Shown here piece after piece: positions 12,350 to 14,465 of a DNA stretch of 14,465 nucleotides. Origin of the DNA: Firmicutes bacterium CAG:341. Lineage in GTDB: Bacteria; Bacillota; Clostridia; Oscillospirales; Acutalibacteraceae. Numbering within the stretch: position 1 is the stretch's first letter; each line of letters starts with the position of its first letter. The translations under genes were made by a program, and so were the position numbers. A model generated the notes under the pieces. The model ran no database searches and was not told where the DNA came from. It saw nothing but the letters and a program-made list of their open reading frames with translations. Location: NCBI GenBank assembly GCA_000434995.1, contig FR895290.1:1-14465 (forward strand), read 5' to 3'.

Positions 12350-14465
12350 TTAGTGATAAGTGTAAGATTTAACTTCAGAAATTGTTTTATTCAAAGTGCC
12401 GTCAGCAGTCTTTGTGATAACAAATGCTGCAGCTGAAACCTTACCGTCTTTCTTAGAAAGACCATATCTAAGAGAAATATCTGCTGCTGAATTCTTAGTA
12501 TAAGCAATCTTTACAGTGCCTGCATTAGCGTCTGCACCCTTATTGCCAACATTTTCAAGTGTGAGTTCAGAATCAGCTAAATTCTTACCATAAATGAAGC
12601 CCTGCTTAACTACTGTTTCGCCAGGAGCAACATTACGAGATGCAGCAAATGAAACCTGAACAGAACCAGCAATTTCATTTACGCCTGTAATTACAACTGT
12701 TGTTTTCTGCTCAACTGCAGTATCAACAGCTACAAGATTCATATCTGAACCGCAGAAGAATGTGTAAGTATCGCCATAAGCAACTGTTACACCGTCAACC
12801 TGCCATGCTGCAACGCCGTCCTTATGAACGCTAACCTTAGCGTCATAAGCAACTGTTGCAGGGCTTGCTGTTTCTACGCCGTCTACTGTGAGAGTAGCAC
12901 CTTCAGGAGCAGTTACTGTGTACTTAGCAACATTATCCTTAGTGTACTGAGCGTAAATTGTAGCACCATCTGTAAGTGCATGGATATCAGGTTCAGTCAT
13001 TGACCAACCTGTGAATGTGTAACCAATAAGTGTTGGAGCTGTTGGAATTTCAATATTAGCACCGCTTGTTACAGTTTGAGTATCAATTACATTGCCGTAT
13101 GGGTCTACAAATACTACTGTAAATGAAGTGTCAGCCTTTTCAGCAAATACAGGTTCGTAAGTGATGTCAGCTGTTGCATATGTTACAAATGAAGCTTCGT
13201 CAGAAACAATCTTGTTACCAACTTTCCAACCTACGAATTCGCCTGTTTCGTTATTAGCTTTAGCAGTAAGAACTACTTTATCACCAACTGCAAGTCTTGC
13301 GTTAGCACCGTTTGTAGCATCAGCATCGTTAAGAGTTGTTGTGCCAAGTTTTGTTGAAGCAACTGTTACAACTACACCTGCATCAAGCTTAGCAACTGCG
13401 TCTTTAAGAGCAGCTGTTGCAGCGTCTACATCTTCCTGTGTTGTGTAAGCTTCAACTGTAGCCTGAGCATTAGCCTTAAGAGCTTCTGCTACCTTTGCGT
13501 AAGAAGCTGCTGTGAAATCATCAGCTTTTACATTCTGTGCAGCTTCAAGTGCATTATAGTATTCTGTACCGTTAAGCTTATCAATAGGAAGTGTTGATAC
13601 ATAACCACAATCAGGGCAAGTAGCTGTCTTAGAACCTTCTACCTTAATTGTAGGCTGAGTAACGGTTTCGTACTTAAGAGTACAATCATCTACTTTGTCG
13701 CTACCAACTTCAGTAAATACAAAACCATCCTGTGACCATGTATAAGTTGTTGTTGTATGAGTACCGTTCTTATTATCGGTAACCTTAGCAGGAGTGTTAG
13801 CAAAGTTTTCAGGTGTTTCGCCCTTATTAACAGTGAGAGGTTTAGATGTACCGTCAATGAAGTTATAAGTATAAGTTTCAGTTGTAGGATTTGCTACAAG
13901 ACCTTCAACTGCAGCTTTAAGTGCAGCTGTTGCAGCGTCTACATCTTCCTGTGATGTGTAAGCACCAACTGTTGTTTCATCATAATCAGCAAGTGCTTTT
14001 GTTACCTTAGCATAAGAATCTGCTGTATACTTAGAACCGTCAACATCCTTTGCAGCCTTGAGTGCAGCTCTGTAAGCTTCACCTTTAAGCTGAGCAATTT
14101 CAGTACCGGTTGCGATTGTTTCGCCACAAACATTACATACTGTGTCACCTGTGTTACCAGGATTGTTGATTGTAGGTTTAGTAGCGTTTACAACCTTTGT
14201 ATCAGCGTGGTCACATACAAGCTTATCAATTGGGTTTGTATAAGTATTGCCACAATTTTCAGTACATGTGTAAACATCATAACCTGCTTCTTTATAAGTA
14301 GCGTCCTTATGGTCAGTTACTACGAATTTACATTCAGGGTTTGTTACTACTGCTTCTTCAGTATAAGCAGCGTCAGCTGTTGCAGCTACAACTTCAGGTG
14401 TCCACTTGTAACTTGTTACTGAGTGATGAGTTGAATCAGAAGCAACAGGTTTTGTTGTTGCTGTG
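12350..14465 (-). CDS. Large secreted/surface protein with FIVAR-like and Listeria-Bacteroides-type repeats (N terminus outside window)
   Basis: The frame is open without a stop from the window edge to TAA at 12350, giving the last 704 residues. An internal Met at 13000 is not the start. In visible-residue numbers: Cys pairs resembling small zinc-ribbon or disulfide repeats (CTENCG 67-72; CNVCG 110-114; CPDCG 283-287), two FIVAR-like helical domains (129-188 and 301-360, both ending in YT.QEDVDAATAALK), a bacterial Ig-like/repeat segment with GEFVGWKV (about 365-440), a Listeria-Bacteroides repeat-like module (448-512, ending IGYTFTGW...TIYAQY), and a C-terminal beta-rich domain (about 590-704) of a type I recall from Clostridia surface proteins (V.PG.TVV.QG.IYGK). 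No LPXTG, hydrophobic tail or charged anchor is present, so attachment, if any, depends on the missing N-terminal part. Biased codon use suggests high expression. Adhesion or glycan binding is a guess. Confidence 0.88.
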   Translation of the reverse strand, partial: TATTKPVASDSTHHSVTSYKWTPEVVAATADAAYTEEAVVTNPECKFVVTDHKDATYKEAGYDVYTCTENCGNTYTNPIDKLVCDHADTKVVNATKPTINNPGNTGDTVCNVCGETIATGTEIAQLKGEAYRAALKAAKDVDGSKYTADSYAKVTKALADYDETTVGAYTSQEDVDAATAALKAAVEGLVANPTTETYTYNFIDGTSKPLTVNKGETPENFANTPAKVTDNKNGTHTTTTYTWSQDGFVFTEVGSDKVDDCTLKYETVTQPTIKVEGSKTATCPDCGYVSTLPIDKLNGTEYYNALEAAQNVKADDFTAASYAKVAEALKANAQATVEAYTTQEDVDAATAALKDAVAKLDAGVVVTVASTKLGTTTLNDADATNGANARLAVGDKVVLTAKANNETGEFVGWKVGNKIVSDEASFVTYATADITYEPVFAEKADTSFTVVFVDPYGNVIDTQTVTSGANIEIPTAPTLIGYTFTGWSMTEPDIHALTDGATIYAQYTKDNVAKYTVTAPEGATLTVDGVETASPATVAYDAKVSVHKDGVAAWQVDGVTVAYGDTYTFFCGSDMNLVAVDTAVEQKTTVVITGVNEIAGSVQVSFAASRNVAPGETVVKQGFIYGKNLADSELTLENVGNKGADANAGTVKIAYTKNSAADISLRYGLSKKDGKVSAAAFVITKTADGTLNKTISEVKSYTYH
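13410..13440 (-). repeat. 31-bp identical repeat within FIVAR-like domain 2
   Basis: Identical to 13923-13953. The copies encode the same part of the two FIVAR-like domains (QEDVDAATAA) and lie exactly 513 bp (171 codons) apart, so domain duplication is recent or kept uniform by recombination or codon bias. Confidence 0.85.
13923..13953 (-). repeat. 31-bp identical repeat within FIVAR-like domain 1
   Basis: Partner of 13410-13440. Outside this core the two domain-coding stretches diverge, and the 513-bp spacing is a whole number of codons, so recombination between them would delete 171 residues in frame. Confidence 0.85.

Noticed and set aside
12350..13000. A complete 216-residue protein starting at Met 13000
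   Set aside because: The frame continues open upstream to the window edge with coherent repeat domains and there is no ribosome site at this Met; it is an internal residue of a larger protein.
13161..13448. Plus-strand open frame opposite the surface protein gene
   Set aside because: A shadow caused by the biased codons of the real minus-strand gene; the translation is low-complexity Ala/Ser/Thr.

Overview
The window looks like chromosomal DNA of an AT-rich, low-GC Gram-positive anaerobe of the class Clostridia, most likely a gut Oscillospiraceae/Ruminococcus-type bacterium. The evidence is strong AGGAGG-type ribosome sites, housekeeping sigma promoters with TTGACA/TATAAT boxes at 17-bp spacing, a CsoR-CopA copper operon, Obg followed by Mini-ribonuclease III, a single-domain AICAR formyltransferase, and a large secreted protein with FIVAR-like and Listeria-Bacteroides-type repeats. 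The genus call is inference.

Layout. 18-2864 (minus): csoR then copA, a copper-efflux operon. Its promoter is a perfect consensus with one CsoR-type palindrome inside the spacer and a second over the start site. 2973-5169 (minus): a eukaryote-like AICAR formyltransferase, then an RlmA-type 23S rRNA methyltransferase whose stop overlaps a tiny Cys-rich protein gene. 5273-6816 (plus): two translationally coupled ATP-grasp ligases of unknown substrate, divergent from the formyltransferase gene, with overlapping promoters. 6831-8252 (minus): a polysaccharide pyruvyl transferase-family protein with a C-terminal coiled coil, sharing a bidirectional terminator with the ATP-grasp pair. 8393-9427 (minus): glyceraldehyde-3-phosphate dehydrogenase. 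9690-11353 (plus): obg and mrnC. 11392-11467 (plus): tRNA-Val(UAC), whose perfect promoter begins inside the mrnC stop codon.

11507-12160 has no recognisable gene. It is a composite repeat region: a roughly 132-bp element present twice at 254-bp period, several strong hairpins, and two short inverted copies of the tRNA-Val T-arm. It ends in two terminators.

12161-14465 (minus) holds the last 704 residues of a large surface or secreted protein that begins outside the window. It is followed, after a hairpin and a strong ribosome site, by an unrecorded 36-residue peptide gene with a leader-like YxKPM motif and a Thr/Ser plus acidic tail. A strong terminator closes this pair.

The best candidates for something undescribed are the 36-residue peptide, the coupled ATP-grasp pair, and the repeat region carrying T-arm fragments. 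Most of the rest is ordinary core metabolism. Several starts were moved from the longest possible reading frame to the position supported by a ribosome site (rlmA 3925, pyruvyl transferase 8252, obg 9690).
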